Source of the DNA: Candidatus Eiseniibacteriota bacterium
GTDB lineage: Bacteria; Joyebacterota; Joyebacteria; Joyebacterales; Joyebacteraceae
Reading direction: 5' to 3'
Length of the DNA: 39,542 nt
NCBI GenBank assembly: GCA_030609365.1
Contig: JAUWCJ010000009.1
Location: 1 to 39,542, forward strand
How positions within the stretch are numbered: position 1 is the first letter of the stretch; each line of letters opens with the position of its first letter. Below the pieces are notes generated by a model, which had not been told where the DNA came from, ran no database searches, and saw only the letters and a program-made list of their open reading frames with translations. The position numbers and the translations under genes were made by a program. This document shows, one piece after another, positions 1 to 8,751 of the stretch.

Positions 1-70
1 CCGGGCCGGGGGCGCCGCGCGGGGGGCGGGGCGGGGGCGGCCCCGGGCGCCCGCGGGGCGGCCGCGCCCC
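1..70. other. 70-base run of only G and C
   Basis: Every one of the first 70 bases is G or C, with no A or T, and the run is made of short G and C homopolymers. Nothing else in the window is like this. It is most likely low-quality or collapsed sequence at a contig end. A real GC-rich repeat or hairpin upstream of rpmH cannot be excluded. No gene is visible here. Confidence 0.6.
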
Positions 71-151
71 AATCAGCTGGACATGGCGGGGGTAGGTTGA
101 TAAAATGTTGGATTCAAATGACGTGGGACAGTGCATCATATCGAGGACAAC

Positions 152-289
152 ATGAAGCGGACGTACCAGCCGAAGAAGCGCAGGGGCAAGAGGAAGCACG
201 GATTTCTGAGCCGCAGCTCCACTCCCGGTGGACGGAGAGTTCTGGCGCGGCGGCGGGCGAAGGGCAGGAAGCGTCTGACGACGCGGTAG
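152..289 (+). CDS. rpmH: 50S ribosomal protein L34
   Basis: Ribosomal protein L34 is a small basic protein of the large subunit that binds 23S rRNA. The 45-residue product starts [19 protein letters not shown] and continues with the family's S-T-x-x-GR-x-VL-x-RRR-x-KGRK-x-L core, ending LTTR. Its length is normal for L34 (44-46 residues). The ATG is preceded by GAGG about 5 bases upstream. It is followed 8 bases later by rnpA, the near-universal rpmH-rnpA pair. The longer frame over this stretch that starts at position 97 is an out-of-frame shadow. Identification is essentially certain. Confidence 0.96.
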   Translation: MKRTYQPKKRRGKRKHGFLSRSSTPGGRRVLARRRAKGRKRLTTR

Positions 290-297
290 GTGGTGGA

Positions 298-648
298 GTG
301 CCGTCGGAGAGCCTGAGGAAGTATCCGAGGATCAAGCGGCGAGAGACGCTGGATCAGACGCTGAGAGCAGGGTCGGTGGCGCGGACCTCATACTGCAGAA
401 TGTGCTACCGAGCGGGAGAGGGACCGCCGGGCGTGGCCTTCCTGGCGGGGAAAAGGGTTGGAGGAGCGGTCAAGAGAAACCGCGCGAAGAGGGTCCTTCG
501 AGAGGCAGTCCGGACGAGCAAAGCGGACCTGTCTGGAATTGAGACCCTTGTCTTCGTAGCATCACACAGAGCGGCCACCGCGCGGTACTCAGATGTAAGG
601 CGAACACTTCACGAGGAGCTCCGCCGCATTTCCAACCGTGACAGCTGA
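298..648 (+). CDS. rnpA: ribonuclease P protein component
   Basis: This is the protein subunit of RNase P. It binds the catalytic RNA and helps mature the 5' ends of tRNAs. The 116-residue product has the hallmark RNR motif in the stretch AVKRNRAKRVLREAVR (about residues 61-76), preceded by the FLAGKRVG strand that corresponds to the common F-x-V-S-K-K-V-G segment. I chose the GTG at 298 because it lies 8 bases after the rpmH stop, follows a GGTGG ribosome-binding stretch, and gives the usual length. An ATG further upstream would run through rpmH in another frame. The RnpB RNA is not in this window. Confidence 0.9.
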   Translation: MPSESLRKYPRIKRRETLDQTLRAGSVARTSYCRMCYRAGEGPPGVAFLAGKRVGGAVKRNRAKRVLREAVRTSKADLSGIETLVFVASHRAATARYSDVRRTLHEELRRISNRDS

Positions 649-693
649 CGCGGGAAAGGGACCGGCCCGGACGGCGGTCCACGATCAGAGAAG

Positions 694-945
694 ATGGCGA
701 TACTCATGGCGTCTTCCGGGAGACCCCTGGTGATGACCAGCGTGCTGGTTGTGCTCGTCCGAGCATACCAGAAGCTGGTGTCCCCGCTGCTACCTGCCAG
801 CTGTCGTTACATCCCCTCTTGTTCCGAGTATGCCGCACAGGCTCTCACGCGACACGGATTGGTGCGCGGTATCTGGCTGTCCCTGGCCAGGGTGCTGCGC
901 TGCAACCCCTGGTCTGAAGGGGGAGAGGATCCCGTTCCGGAGTAG
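694..945 (+). CDS. yidD: membrane protein insertion efficiency factor YidD
   Basis: YidD is a small membrane-associated protein encoded between rnpA and yidC in most bacteria, thought to assist YidC-dependent insertion. The 83-residue product shows the family signature: [25 protein letters not shown], then an HG-x-x-RG-x-WL segment, then [15 protein letters not shown] at the end. Three cysteines (CR, SCS, RCN) are at the expected places. The ATG at 694 has only a weak AGAG upstream. The ATG at 733 follows GGGAG with about 10 bases spacing and gives a more typical N-terminus ([13 protein letters not shown]), so the true protein may be 13 residues shorter. Confidence 0.92.
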   Translation: MAILMASSGRPLVMTSVLVVLVRAYQKLVSPLLPASCRYIPSCSEYAAQALTRHGLVRGIWLSLARVLRCNPWSEGGEDPVPE

Positions 946-1005
946 GGTGCGCCCGCCCGGGCGACTACCTGACGGGATCAGCGCAAGTCTATTGAGGAGG
1001 CGTGA

Positions 1006-2883
1006 ATGGATCAGAAGCGCGCCATTGTGGCTGTCGTTCTCATCTTCGTTGTGCTGTTCGGTTTCAACTACTGGCAGAGCCAGCAGCGCGAGAAGATGGC
1101 GGCGGAGCAGGCGGGGATGGAAGCGTCCGGCGAGGTAGTTGCGTCGGCGACCGGAAGTGCGACCCCCGTCGTGGACAGGGAGGCGCGCGGCTCCACAACG
1201 TCGGTCACGGATGCTGCCGAGGCGGGCGATCCGGAGGACCGGACGGTCACGCCCGATTCAACAGAGGAATCGGCTCCGGAGAGAACCATCACGATCGATG
1301 CCCCGCTGTGGGTTGCCACGCTCTCGAGTCGAGGTGGTTCGATCACGTCGTGGCAGCTGAAGGATTACAGCCTGCGGGTCGACCCGGAGGACGATGCGCC
1401 ACCACTGGTCTCACTGGTACCGGAGGGCACGCGGGCTCTCGCGGTCAGTGTGGACTACGGTACGACGACGCTGCCGGTGGACGACTGGATGTTCGAGTCA
1501 GACGGCCCTTCCCATGTGAACCTGATGGATGGGCGCGAGACAGCGGCGGTGCGCTACTCCGCGACCGGCCCGGATGGCATCGCGGTCGTGCGCGAGTACA
1601 CGTTCTACGCGGACGGTTACGCGTTCGACGCGCGCGTGGAGGTGTACGGTCTTCGGGATCCGTCGGCAAGACGTTCGGTCTGGATCGGATGGCCGGGTGT
1701 GAGACCGACGGAGGCAAAGGAGGACGGGAAAGCGCCTGCATCCGTTGTGCGGATCGACGGAGGGATTGCGAAGGACGGGCTCGGCCGATTCAAGGAGCGG
1801 ACGGAGTACCCGCGCGTAGGGGCCATCGAATGGGTGACGACGCAGTCGCGCTACTTCATGGCGGCGGTCGCGCCGATGGGCGTCACGTGCAGCGAAACAC
1901 GCGCGATAGGGGACGCGGAAGCGCGGAGCGTCGGTTTCAGAGCCGCGGTGCCCATAGAGGGCGAGGGCACGTCGGTCATGTTCCGCGTGTTTGCGGGCCC
2001 GCAGGACTACGGCGAGGTATCGGCGACGGGTGTGGGGCTCGAGCGATCGATCGACATGGGGTGGAGTTTGACGAGACCGCTGTCGGTTCTGCTCCTCAAG
2101 GCGCTGGTTTGGGGGCACGAGCACATCCCGAACTACGGCCTGGTGATCATCCTCATCTCCATCGTGACGAAGCTCCTGTTCTACAGGCTGACGCACAAGA
2201 GCTTCACCGAGATGAAGCGAATGCAGGACGTGCAGCCGAAACTCAATGCCCTCAAAGAAGAGTACGCGAACAACAAGGAGGCACTGGCCAAGGCGCAGAT
2301 GGAGCTGTACAAGAAGGAGAAAGTGAACCCTCTGGGCAGCTGCCTTCCCATGATCCTGCAGATGCCCGTTTTCATCGCGCTCTTCCAGGTGCTCAGAACG
2401 ACCATCGAGCTCCGAGGCGCACCTTTCATGTTGTGGATGACCGATCTCTCACAGCCGGACACGATCATAGCAATAGCTGGATTCCCGATACACGTGCTCC
2501 CTCTGCTCATGGGCCTCGGAATGCTCGTACAGCAGAAGTTCACCACATCGGATCCCAGCCAGGCCGGCGTCGCGAAGATGATGCCCATCCTCTTCACGGT
2601 GCTCTTCTACAACTTCGCATCTGGCCTCGTGATCTACTGGCTGGTGAACACCGTCCTGAGCATCGGACAGCAGTACTACATCCACCGTGGCCCTGTGGCC
2701 GCCGTGGGCGTGTCACCCGATGCCGCTGTCTCGGAAGGTGTTCCTGAAAGCGGACCTGCTTCCGTCACCGCGCTGCCTGCGTTCGAGGCGACCGAGACCG
2801 TCAATGAGACCGGTCGGGCGCCGCAGTCATCGAGCACGAGTCGCAGCAAGGGCCGCGGAGGACGACGTCGGAAGAAGAAGTAG
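1006..2883 (+). CDS. yidC: membrane protein insertase YidC
   Basis: YidC/Oxa1 inserts membrane proteins into the inner membrane, alone or with SecYEG. The 625-residue product has an N-terminal membrane anchor (about residues 6-22), a large periplasmic beta-domain of the Gram-negative type (about 30-350), and the conserved insertase core (about 355-560), including GLVIILISIVTKLLFYRLTH and the P-x-x-x-QMPVFIALFQVL helix. The tail is very basic (SRSKGRGGRRRKKK), which is common in YidC proteins that contact the ribosome. TGAGGAGG precedes the ATG. The periplasmic domain supports a two-membrane cell. A same-strand shadow frame covers much of this gene. Confidence 0.95.
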   Translation: MDQKRAIVAVVLIFVVLFGFNYWQSQQREKMAAEQAGMEASGEVVASATGSATPVVDREARGSTTSVTDAAEAGDPEDRTVTPDSTEESAPERTITIDAPLWVATLSSRGGSITSWQLKDYSLRVDPEDDAPPLVSLVPEGTRALAVSVDYGTTTLPVDDWMFESDGPSHVNLMDGRETAAVRYSATGPDGIAVVREYTFYADGYAFDARVEVYGLRDPSARRSVWIGWPGVRPTEAKEDGKAPASVVRIDGGIAKDGLGRFKERTEYPRVGAIEWVTTQSRYFMAAVAPMGVTCSETRAIGDAEARSVGFRAAVPIEGEGTSVMFRVFAGPQDYGEVSATGVGLERSIDMGWSLTRPLSVLLLKALVWGHEHIPNYGLVIILISIVTKLLFYRLTHKSFTEMKRMQDVQPKLNALKEEYANNKEALAKAQMELYKKEKVNPLGSCLPMILQMPVFIALFQVLRTTIELRGAPFMLWMTDLSQPDTIIAIAGFPIHVLPLLMGLGMLVQQKFTTSDPSQAGVAKMMPILFTVLFYNFASGLVIYWLVNTVLSIGQQYYIHRGPVAAVGVSPDAAVSEGVPESGPASVTALPAFEATETVNETGRAPQSSSTSRSKGRGGRRRKKK

Positions 2884-2922
2884 GACGCATCGACCCACGG
2901 GGCAGCAGGAGGAGGACATCGA

Positions 2923-3624
2923 ATGACACGAACCGTCGAGGCATCGGGAAACAGTGTAGCTGAGGCGACAGCGCGTGCGCTGGCGAAGTTCGGGATCGTG
3001 AGTGAGCAGGCGAACATCGAGGTGATAGACCGCGGCCGGAAGGGTTTCTTTGGGCTCTTTGGAGGAGCTCCGGCAAGGGTGGCCGTGTCGCAGCGCGTGA
3101 GCGTTGAAGCGCGGGCCGAGGAGATCGTGGCCGACATGCTGAGGCTGATGCGGTTGAGTTCCCAGCTTCACGTTACAGAAGAGAAGAACACACTGATCAT
3201 CGACATAGAGACGGCCGGGTCTGACGGTCTCTTGATTGGTAAGGGCGGCAATACGCTGAGCGCGCTCGAGTACGTGGCGAACCGCATGCTCCAGCGCGGC
3301 AGCAAGAAAAGCCCGAAGATTATTCTGGACGTCAGCGGGTACAAGAGACGCCGGGGAGACTTTCTTAAGGGCAAGGCCCTGTCGCTCGCCGAGCAGGTCA
3401 AGGCGGCGAAGAAGCAGGTCACGACCGAGCCCATGGATTCGGCGGATCGCAGCGTCATACATGCGGTGCTCAAGTCGGACCCCGCCGTCGAGACTCGGAG
3501 CGTTGGACAGGGACGCGTCAAGAGCATCGTCGTTGCGCCTGCGAAGGGCGGCAGCAAGAGCAAGAGTAAGAGCAGGAGCAGGGGCGGGCAGAGGCGGAGA
3601 CGGAGGCAGCCCACCCGGAAGTAG
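2923..3624 (+). CDS. khpB: RNA-binding protein KhpB (Jag)
   Basis: KhpB/Jag is a KH-R3H RNA-binding protein, normally encoded next to yidC. The 233-residue product has the Jag N-terminal domain (about residues 1-55, with RGRKGFFGLFGG), a KH domain with the GKGG loop at 106-109, and an R3H domain (about 145-208) with R-x-x-IH-x-x-L (RSVIHAVLKSDP). The last 25 residues are a Lys/Arg/Ser-rich tail that may give extra RNA contact. The ATG follows GGAGGAGGACATCGA. It lies 39 bases after yidC, so it is probably cotranscribed. In other bacteria it affects cell division and elongation; that role here is inferred from family. Confidence 0.92.
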   Translation: MTRTVEASGNSVAEATARALAKFGIVSEQANIEVIDRGRKGFFGLFGGAPARVAVSQRVSVEARAEEIVADMLRLMRLSSQLHVTEEKNTLIIDIETAGSDGLLIGKGGNTLSALEYVANRMLQRGSKKSPKIILDVSGYKRRRGDFLKGKALSLAEQVKAAKKQVTTEPMDSADRSVIHAVLKSDPAVETRSVGQGRVKSIVVAPAKGGSKSKSKSRSRGGQRRRRRQPTRK

Positions 3625-3654
3625 GGCAGGCGTCTGCCGGCCAGGAATGAAGCG

Positions 3655-5058
3655 ATGAAACACCTGCCCGGGGATACTATCGCAGCGATCTCCACCGCAC
3701 TGGGTCCTGGAGCGGTCGCCCTGGTGCGGCTGTCGGGTGACCGGGCACTCCAGATAGCGGACAGTGTATTCCGTGGCAGGCGGCCCCTGGCCGACTGCGC
3801 CACCCACACTGTGCACCACGGTCGCGTCGTCGACGGCGATGGTCGTGAGGTCGACGAGGTTCTTGCGACCGTCATGTTGGCACCCCACACATATACCACC
3901 GAACATATGATTGAGCTCGGCTGCCACGGGGGACCGATCCCTGCCAGGCGGGTTCTCGCTGTATGTCTCGAGGCCGGAGCGCGTGAGGCGCGTCGTGGGG
4001 AGTTCACCGAGCGGGCCTATCTCGGCGGGCGGCTGGATCTCATCCAGGCGGAAGCGGTCGCCGACATCGTGGCGGCCGAGACCCCCAGGGGCCTCGAGAT
4101 GGCACTCGGACAGCTGGAGGGCGGGCTATCCAGTCTGATTACGGACGTCCGCACCAGCCTCCTGTCCATGAGGAGCGAGACAGAAGCAGCGATAGACTTC
4201 CCTGAGGACGTGGATGCCCGGGCCGCGCTCGAGGCGATCGGACTGCTGGGTCAGAGCGCCCAGGACCAGGTGGAGACGTTACTGGAAAACTGCGCGGTCG
4301 GTGCGGCAGTGCGTGACGGTGTTTCGGTGGCGCTTGTGGGGAAGCCGAACGTCGGGAAATCCAGCCTGATGAATGCGCTTCTGATGCGGGACCGGTCGAT
4401 CGTCACATCCACGCCAGGGACCACGAGAGACGCCATTGAGGAGTGCCTGCACATCGACGGTGTCCCGATGCGGCTTATTGACACTGCCGGGTGGAGGGAG
4501 ACCACGGACGAAGCCGAGCGCGCCGGCGTGGAGAGAGCGCGGGCTGCAGCGCGTGGTGCGGTTCTGTCTGTGCTCGTAGTAGACTCGTCCGCACCACCCG
4601 ACGGAGAGGACGCGGCGATCGCGGCTGCTCTCGACGCGGGAACGACGATCGTGGTTGCAAGCAAGGTTGACCTGGGTCGTGGGGCGAAAGCGGTGGAGTT
4701 CGCCAGGCTGTTCCGTGATGAGGGCGCAGGCAGCAGTTCCATCGTCCCACCGGTGATCTGGGTGTCGTCCCTTAGCGGGGAGGGGCTCAGGGAGCTGCGC
4801 TCCACGCTCGCCGAGGCGTCGCTCGGACCCGCTCACTCGGCGCACGCGCTGGTATCGAACCTCAGACACGCCGAGGTCCTCCGGCGGGTGAGAGACTGCC
4901 TGAGCCACGTGCGCGCTCTCCTCGACGAGCGGGCGCCATTCGAGCTGGTTGGAGTGGAGCTCGCAGAAGCCACCGCAGCTCTTGGAGAGATAACCGGGGA
5001 GACAACTCCGGAAGATGTGCTCCAACATATATTCGCACGTTTCTGTGTCGGCAAGTGA
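3655..5058 (+). CDS. mnmE: tRNA modification GTPase MnmE
   Basis: MnmE and MnmG together install the carboxymethylaminomethyl or aminomethyl group on U34 of certain tRNAs. The 467-residue product has the N-terminal folate-binding domain ([19 protein letters not shown]), the helical domain with the [13 protein letters not shown] motif at about 117-129, and an inserted G domain: G1 GKPNVGKS at 229-236, TPGTTRD at 252-258, DTAG at 275-278. It ends FCVGK, with the catalytic cysteine of the C-x-GK tail. The G4 motif is SKVD at 335-338 rather than the usual NKxD, a mild oddity. AGGA sits 8 bases before the ATG. The mnmG frame begins at its stop, so the two are probably translationally coupled. Confidence 0.95.
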   Translation: MKHLPGDTIAAISTALGPGAVALVRLSGDRALQIADSVFRGRRPLADCATHTVHHGRVVDGDGREVDEVLATVMLAPHTYTTEHMIELGCHGGPIPARRVLAVCLEAGAREARRGEFTERAYLGGRLDLIQAEAVADIVAAETPRGLEMALGQLEGGLSSLITDVRTSLLSMRSETEAAIDFPEDVDARAALEAIGLLGQSAQDQVETLLENCAVGAAVRDGVSVALVGKPNVGKSSLMNALLMRDRSIVTSTPGTTRDAIEECLHIDGVPMRLIDTAGWRETTDEAERAGVERARAAARGAVLSVLVVDSSAPPDGEDAAIAAALDAGTTIVVASKVDLGRGAKAVEFARLFRDEGAGSSSIVPPVIWVSSLSGEGLRELRSTLAEASLGPAHSAHALVSNLRHAEVLRRVRDCLSHVRALLDERAPFELVGVELAEATAALGEITGETTPEDVLQHIFARFCVGK

Positions 5059-5066
5059 GTCCAGTC

Positions 5067-6935
5067 ATGAGTGAGCGCGATTTCGACATAATCGTTGTAG
5101 GCGCTGGTCACGCCGCGGTCGAGGCCGCCCTGGCCGCCGCGCGGCTGGGGCGCCGCGTGGCCGTCATCACGATCTCGCGCCGGCATGTCGCGGAGATGCC
5201 TTGCAATCCAGCCATTGGAGGCCTGGCAAAGGGCCAACTGGTGCGAGAGATCGACGCGCTGGGTGGTGAGATGGGCAGGGCCATCGACGACACCGGTCTC
5301 CAGTTCAGGATGCTGAACACCGGCAAGGGGCCCGCGGTGAGATCGCCCAGGGCCCAGGCTGACAAGGAGGCGTACCGGGCCAGGATGCTGAGGGCGCTCA
5401 TGGCAGAGCCCAATCTGAGCCTGCTCATCGGCAGAGTGGAGGAACTCCTGACGCTAGATGGACGTGTCAACGGTGTGGGGTTGGCACACGGGGAAGAGAT
5501 ACACTCTCCCGTTGTTATCTTGACAACCGGGACGTTCCTGTGTGGAACACTGCACGTAGGGGAGCGCCACTGGACGGGCGGCAGATCAGGGGAACCCGCC
5601 GCCAGGAACCTCACGAGCAGCCTCCGGAAGCTGGGTCTGGGTCTGGGGCGGCTGAAGACCGGGACTCCGGCGCGTGTGGATGCCGTGAGCGTGCGGTGGG
5701 AAGCCCTCGAAGTCCAGCACGGAGACGAGCCGCCGGTGGCCTTCTCGTTCGCGACGCAGGGTTTGGAGGTTGACCAACTTCCCTGCCACATCTGTGCCAC
5801 AACAGCTGCTACGCACAGAGTGATCGAGCGCGGGCTGACCAGGTCGCCGCTTTTCGCCGGGAGGATCACCGGGATCGGACCACGGTACTGTCCGTCGATT
5901 GAGGATAAGGTGGTGCGATTTCCGGAGCGCGACTCGCACAGGGTCATCCTTGAGCCGGAGACGCGCGCCGGGGAGGTGATCTACCTGAACGGCCTGTCGA
6001 CGAGCCTTCCGTATGATGTACAGGTGGAGATGATACGGAGCCTCAGAGGGCTGGAGCAGGCGCGACTGCTGCGGCCAGGGTACGCGGTCGAGTATGATTT
6101 CGTGGACCCTAGGGAGCTCGATGCGTCCCTGGAAGTGAAGCACGTCAGGGGTCTGTTCCTGGCGGGGCAGATTAACGGGACATCGGGATACGAGGAGGCC
6201 GCGGCCCAGGGACTGCTCGCCGGTATCAATGCGCACCGGAAGCTGGCGTCGGAGGAGGCGGTCGTGCTTGGGCGATCTCAGGCCTACATCGGTGTTCTCA
6301 TCGACGATCTCGTAACGAAGGGCGCGGACGAGCCCTACCGGATGTTCACGAGCCGGGCGGAGCACCGCCTTGTGCTCAGGCACGACAATGCTGACATGCG
6401 GCTTACGCGGCGAGGTCATGAGCTGGGGCTGGCCTCCGACGCCGCCCTCGCTCGCATGGAGAAGCGCGAGCAGCTGGCCGCCAGTGAGAAGAGGCGGCTA
6501 CGGGAGGCAAACGTCAGCCCGACCCGGGCCAACGTCCTACTGGCTGCGCGGGGAGCGAGTCTCCTGAGAGAGCCGGTGGCGGCCGGTCGATTCCTCGCGC
6601 GTCCCGAGATTCGGTACGCCGACATTCTGGAGCTGTGCCCGCCCGGCGTTGCTCTTCCGCCAGACGTGGCAGAGCATGTGGAGATCGAGGTGAAATACCA
6701 GGGCTACATCTCCCGGGAGAAGAGACGAATCGAGCAGCTCGGCCGCCATGAGAACTCGCGGTTGCCATACGACATGGACTACACCGTTGTCCACGGGCTA
6801 TCCACAGAGGCGGGGCAGAAGCTGAGTGACATCAGGCCGCGCACCATCGGCCAGGCAGGGAGGATCCCAGGCGTCAGTCCTGCCGACGTTGGGGTGCTGC
6901 TTATCCACCTGAAGTCCCGGAGTGTAATACAATAG
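5067..6935 (+). CDS. mnmG: tRNA modification FAD enzyme MnmG (GidA)
   Basis: MnmG is the FAD-dependent partner of MnmE in wobble-uridine modification. The 622-residue product has the N-terminal dinucleotide-binding motif [12 protein letters not shown], the family stretch [27 protein letters not shown], the [15 protein letters not shown] motif that carries the conserved cysteine, and the FAD-side motif [22 protein letters not shown] start at the ATG at 5067. A GTG at 5055 overlaps the mnmE stop (GTGA) and would add four residues. mnmG next to rsmG and the origin is a classical arrangement. Its 3' end contains three DnaA-box-like 9-mers (see findings). Confidence 0.95.
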   Translation: MSERDFDIIVVGAGHAAVEAALAAARLGRRVAVITISRRHVAEMPCNPAIGGLAKGQLVREIDALGGEMGRAIDDTGLQFRMLNTGKGPAVRSPRAQADKEAYRARMLRALMAEPNLSLLIGRVEELLTLDGRVNGVGLAHGEEIHSPVVILTTGTFLCGTLHVGERHWTGGRSGEPAARNLTSSLRKLGLGLGRLKTGTPARVDAVSVRWEALEVQHGDEPPVAFSFATQGLEVDQLPCHICATTAATHRVIERGLTRSPLFAGRITGIGPRYCPSIEDKVVRFPERDSHRVILEPETRAGEVIYLNGLSTSLPYDVQVEMIRSLRGLEQARLLRPGYAVEYDFVDPRELDASLEVKHVRGLFLAGQINGTSGYEEAAAQGLLAGINAHRKLASEEAVVLGRSQAYIGVLIDDLVTKGADEPYRMFTSRAEHRLVLRHDNADMRLTRRGHELGLASDAALARMEKREQLAASEKRRLREANVSPTRANVLLAARGASLLREPVAAGRFLARPEIRYADILELCPPGVALPPDVAEHVEIEVKYQGYISREKRRIEQLGRHENSRLPYDMDYTVVHGLSTEAGQKLSDIRPRTIGQAGRIPGVSPADVGVLLIHLKSRSVIQ

Positions 6936-7033
6936 GGGTCGCACCATGGGGTCGCGAACCACGCAAGAACCGTATGCGGCCGGCGCAGAAGCGGTACGCG
7001 CACTCATCGTGAGTTGAAGACAGGAGTGGATAA

Positions 7034-7690
7034 GTGGTGGATTTCTCCCTGCCGCGCCAGAGCATTGAGACCGTGGCGGGACCGCTGTCCGATGAGCAGG
7101 CCGTGCTGCTCACGGGGTATGGTCAGGCCATTCTCAAGACCTCACGGCAGATCAACGTGGTCTCGAGGCAGTCGCTAGGCAGCCTGGGTGAGCACATGGT
7201 GGACTCGGCGGCGATGCTGTCGTTTGCCGATCCCGGCCAAGGTAGCTTTGGGGATCTCGGGAGCGGTGCGGGTTTCCCGGGTGTGGTGGTGGCGATCATG
7301 AGGCCAGAGGCGAGCGTCACACTTGTGGACTCGCGGAGGAGCAAGATCGTCTTTCTGAAGGACGTGAAGAGACGGCTTGGCCTGGAGAATGTGACGGTGA
7401 TACACGGGCGGCTGGAGGAGCTACGAGGCCAGGTGCAGTTCGGACTGGTGGCAGCAAGAGCGCTGGGGAACACTAAGGCCGTCCTTGGGTGGTGCCTGAG
7501 GCTGGTAGCTCCGGGCGGAGAGCTGGTCCTCTTCAAAGGACCGCTCTGGACCGACGAGATAGAGGACGTGCGGGTGGTTGCGGAGCAGGAAGGAGCTGAG
7601 ATCGCACGCACAAGGACGATTGCGCTGCCAGGTCTCGACCGCGCGACGACGTTCGTGGCGTTTCACGTGAAACACTCGACGGACGAGTAG
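7034..7690 (+). CDS. rsmG: 16S rRNA (guanine527-N7)-methyltransferase RsmG
   Basis: RsmG (GidB) methylates G527 of 16S rRNA using S-adenosylmethionine. The 218-residue product has the Rossmann motif I DLGSGAGFPGVVVAI, the acidic strand VTLVDSRRSKIVFLKDV, and the ARALG motif (family ARA-x-x). The start is GTG at 7034. An N-terminal INVVSRQ segment matches the family's INLTA/INVVS region. The last codons, encoding FHVKH, contain a parS site, so the C-terminal tail is constrained by DNA function. The gene follows mnmG by about 100 bases. Confidence 0.93.
   Translation: MVDFSLPRQSIETVAGPLSDEQAVLLTGYGQAILKTSRQINVVSRQSLGSLGEHMVDSAAMLSFADPGQGSFGDLGSGAGFPGVVVAIMRPEASVTLVDSRRSKIVFLKDVKRRLGLENVTVIHGRLEELRGQVQFGLVAARALGNTKAVLGWCLRLVAPGGELVLFKGPLWTDEIEDVRVVAEQEGAEIARTRTIALPGLDRATTFVAFHVKHSTDE
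7659..7674. promoter_or_regulatory. parS: parS site 1 (inside rsmG 3' end)
   Basis: The 16-mer CGTTTCACGTGAAACA matches the widespread parS consensus TGTTTCACGTGAAACA at 15 of 16 positions and contains the perfect palindrome GTTTCACGTGAAAC. ParB binds such sites and loads as a CTP-dependent clamp. It lies inside the coding sequence of rsmG, where it encodes FHVKH, and 231 bases before parA. Confidence 0.92.
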
Positions 7691-7708
7691 CACTCCCTCG
7701 CACTCCAC

Positions 7709-7724
7709 TGTTTCACGTGAAACG
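7709..7724. promoter_or_regulatory. parS: parS site 2 (rsmG-parA intergenic)
   Basis: The 16-mer TGTTTCACGTGAAACG matches the parS consensus at 15 of 16 positions and carries the same 14-base palindrome as the first site. The two sites are exactly 50 bases apart, start to start. Together with parA and parB just downstream they complete a parABS chromosome-segregation system. Confidence 0.93.
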
Positions 7725-7772
7725 CCGCTTCAATCCCCCCACCCACAACTCTTCGACTTCCACGAAGAAAGC

Positions 7773-7781
7773 TGTGGATAA
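7773..7781 (-). promoter_or_regulatory. DnaA box, exact consensus
   Basis: TGTGGATAA is the exact reverse complement of the DnaA box TTATCCACA. It lies in the 214-base gap between rsmG and parA, which also holds parS site 2, a second exact box and the parA promoter. It could belong to an origin of replication or to DnaA control of parA. Confidence 0.65.
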
Positions 7782-7805
7782 CTCCCACTACTCCCAACTT
7801 CTCTC

Positions 7806-7833
7806 TTGACACTGCTTCGCCTGACTGTATTCT
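7806..7833 (+). promoter_or_regulatory. candidate sigma70-type promoter for parAB
   Basis: A perfect -35 hexamer TTGACA (7806-7811) is followed after 16 bases by TATTCT (7828-7833), which matches 4 of 6 -10 positions. Transcription would begin near 7840, giving a leader of about 65 bases that contains the second exact DnaA box just before the parA start. Called by eye from spacing and consensus. Confidence 0.5.
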
Positions 7834-7883
7834 CCTAGCGTCTTCCCAGCATCCTCAATTGACAGCTCGTTGATAGGTGAACT

Positions 7884-7892
7884 TTATCCACA
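7884..7892 (+). promoter_or_regulatory. DnaA box, exact consensus
   Basis: TTATCCACA matches the DnaA box consensus exactly and ends 12 bases before the parA start codon. It overlaps the region where ribosomes would bind parA mRNA, so DnaA bound here could affect parA expression as well as act at an origin. Confidence 0.65.
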
Positions 7893-7904
7893 CGTGGGGT
7901 ACGC

Positions 7905-8708
7905 ATGGGTCGCATCATAGCCATTGCCAATCAGAAGGGCGGAGTTGGAAAGACTACCACGGCCGTCAATCTCTCAGCATGTACAGCAGTGGCCGAGCGC
8001 CCTACGCTCCTCATCGATATAGACCCGCAGGCCAATGCCACAAGCGGCCTGGGTATCTCGAAAGACGACGTGCAGGCCAGCGTCTACGAGGTGCTCATCG
8101 GAGAATCGGACATCAACGAGGCCATTCTGCCGGCTCCCAACTTCCCGTTCCTGCATGTTCTGCCGGCGCATCCACGGCTCATCGGTGCCGAAGTCGAGCT
8201 GGTGAATGTGATGGCGCGCGAGACGCGCCTCAAGCGTGCGCTCGAGCCCATCCGCAACGACTACCACTACATCTTCATCGACTGTCCCCCGTCGCTCGGT
8301 CTGCTGACCGTCAACACGCTGACGGCGGCCGACAGCGTCATCGTGCCCATCCAGTGCGAGTACTACGCGCTCGAAGGCTTGGGACAGCTCCTCAACAGCA
8401 TCCGCCTCGTTCAGAGGAACCTCAACTCCTCGCTACGGATCGAGGGCATCCTCCTGACAATGTACGACGGACGCTTGAACCTTGCCCGCCAGGTCGCAGA
8501 AGAGGCGCGGCGCTTCTTTGGGGACAGGGTGTACGAAGCGATGATTCCGAGAAATGTGCGATTGGGAGAGGCACCCAGCTTTGGTCAACCGATTATCCTT
8601 TACGACATCCTATCGGCAGGCTCCGAGAGCTACATCGAGCTCGCGAAGGAACTGATGTTCGAGAATGTGGCCGCGGAGGTGGTCGAGGCGGTGGCGGACG
8701 GAGAGTAG
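7905..8708 (+). CDS. parA: chromosome-partitioning ATPase ParA (Soj)
   Basis: ParA is a deviant Walker-type ATPase that binds nucleoid DNA and moves ParB-parS complexes during chromosome segregation. The 267-residue product opens GRIIAIANQKGGVGKTTTAVNL, with the deviant Walker A lysine pair at residues 11-17 (KGGVGKT). It has the IDIDPQANAT switch and the IDCPPSLGLLT Walker B/switch II. Length is normal for chromosomal ParA without an N-terminal DNA-binding domain. The ATG at 7905 has only a weak GGGG upstream. A parB gene, two parS sites and the origin-type gene order make this the chromosomal system. Confidence 0.95.
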   Translation: MGRIIAIANQKGGVGKTTTAVNLSACTAVAERPTLLIDIDPQANATSGLGISKDDVQASVYEVLIGESDINEAILPAPNFPFLHVLPAHPRLIGAEVELVNVMARETRLKRALEPIRNDYHYIFIDCPPSLGLLTVNTLTAADSVIVPIQCEYYALEGLGQLLNSIRLVQRNLNSSLRIEGILLTMYDGRLNLARQVAEEARRFFGDRVYEAMIPRNVRLGEAPSFGQPIILYDILSAGSESYIELAKELMFENVAAEVVEAVADGE

Positions 8709-8751
8709 CGAGTGACGGCGGGCGGCAGTGGGAACGAGGAGGGAGACACCG

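Noticed and set aside
97-297. Upstream extension of the rnpA frame from an ATG at 97
   Set aside because: It runs through rpmH in another frame. RNase P protein homology begins after the GTG at 298, which has the right length and spacing.
1002-2747. A 581-residue same-strand open frame overlapping yidC
   Set aside because: It is out of frame with the clear YidC sequence, has a Gly/Arg-rich composition without recognisable motifs, and arises from the GC-rich third positions of yidC.
2827-3927. A 366-residue minus-strand frame across khpB and mnmE
   Set aside because: Antisense to two well-identified genes and without recognisable domains.
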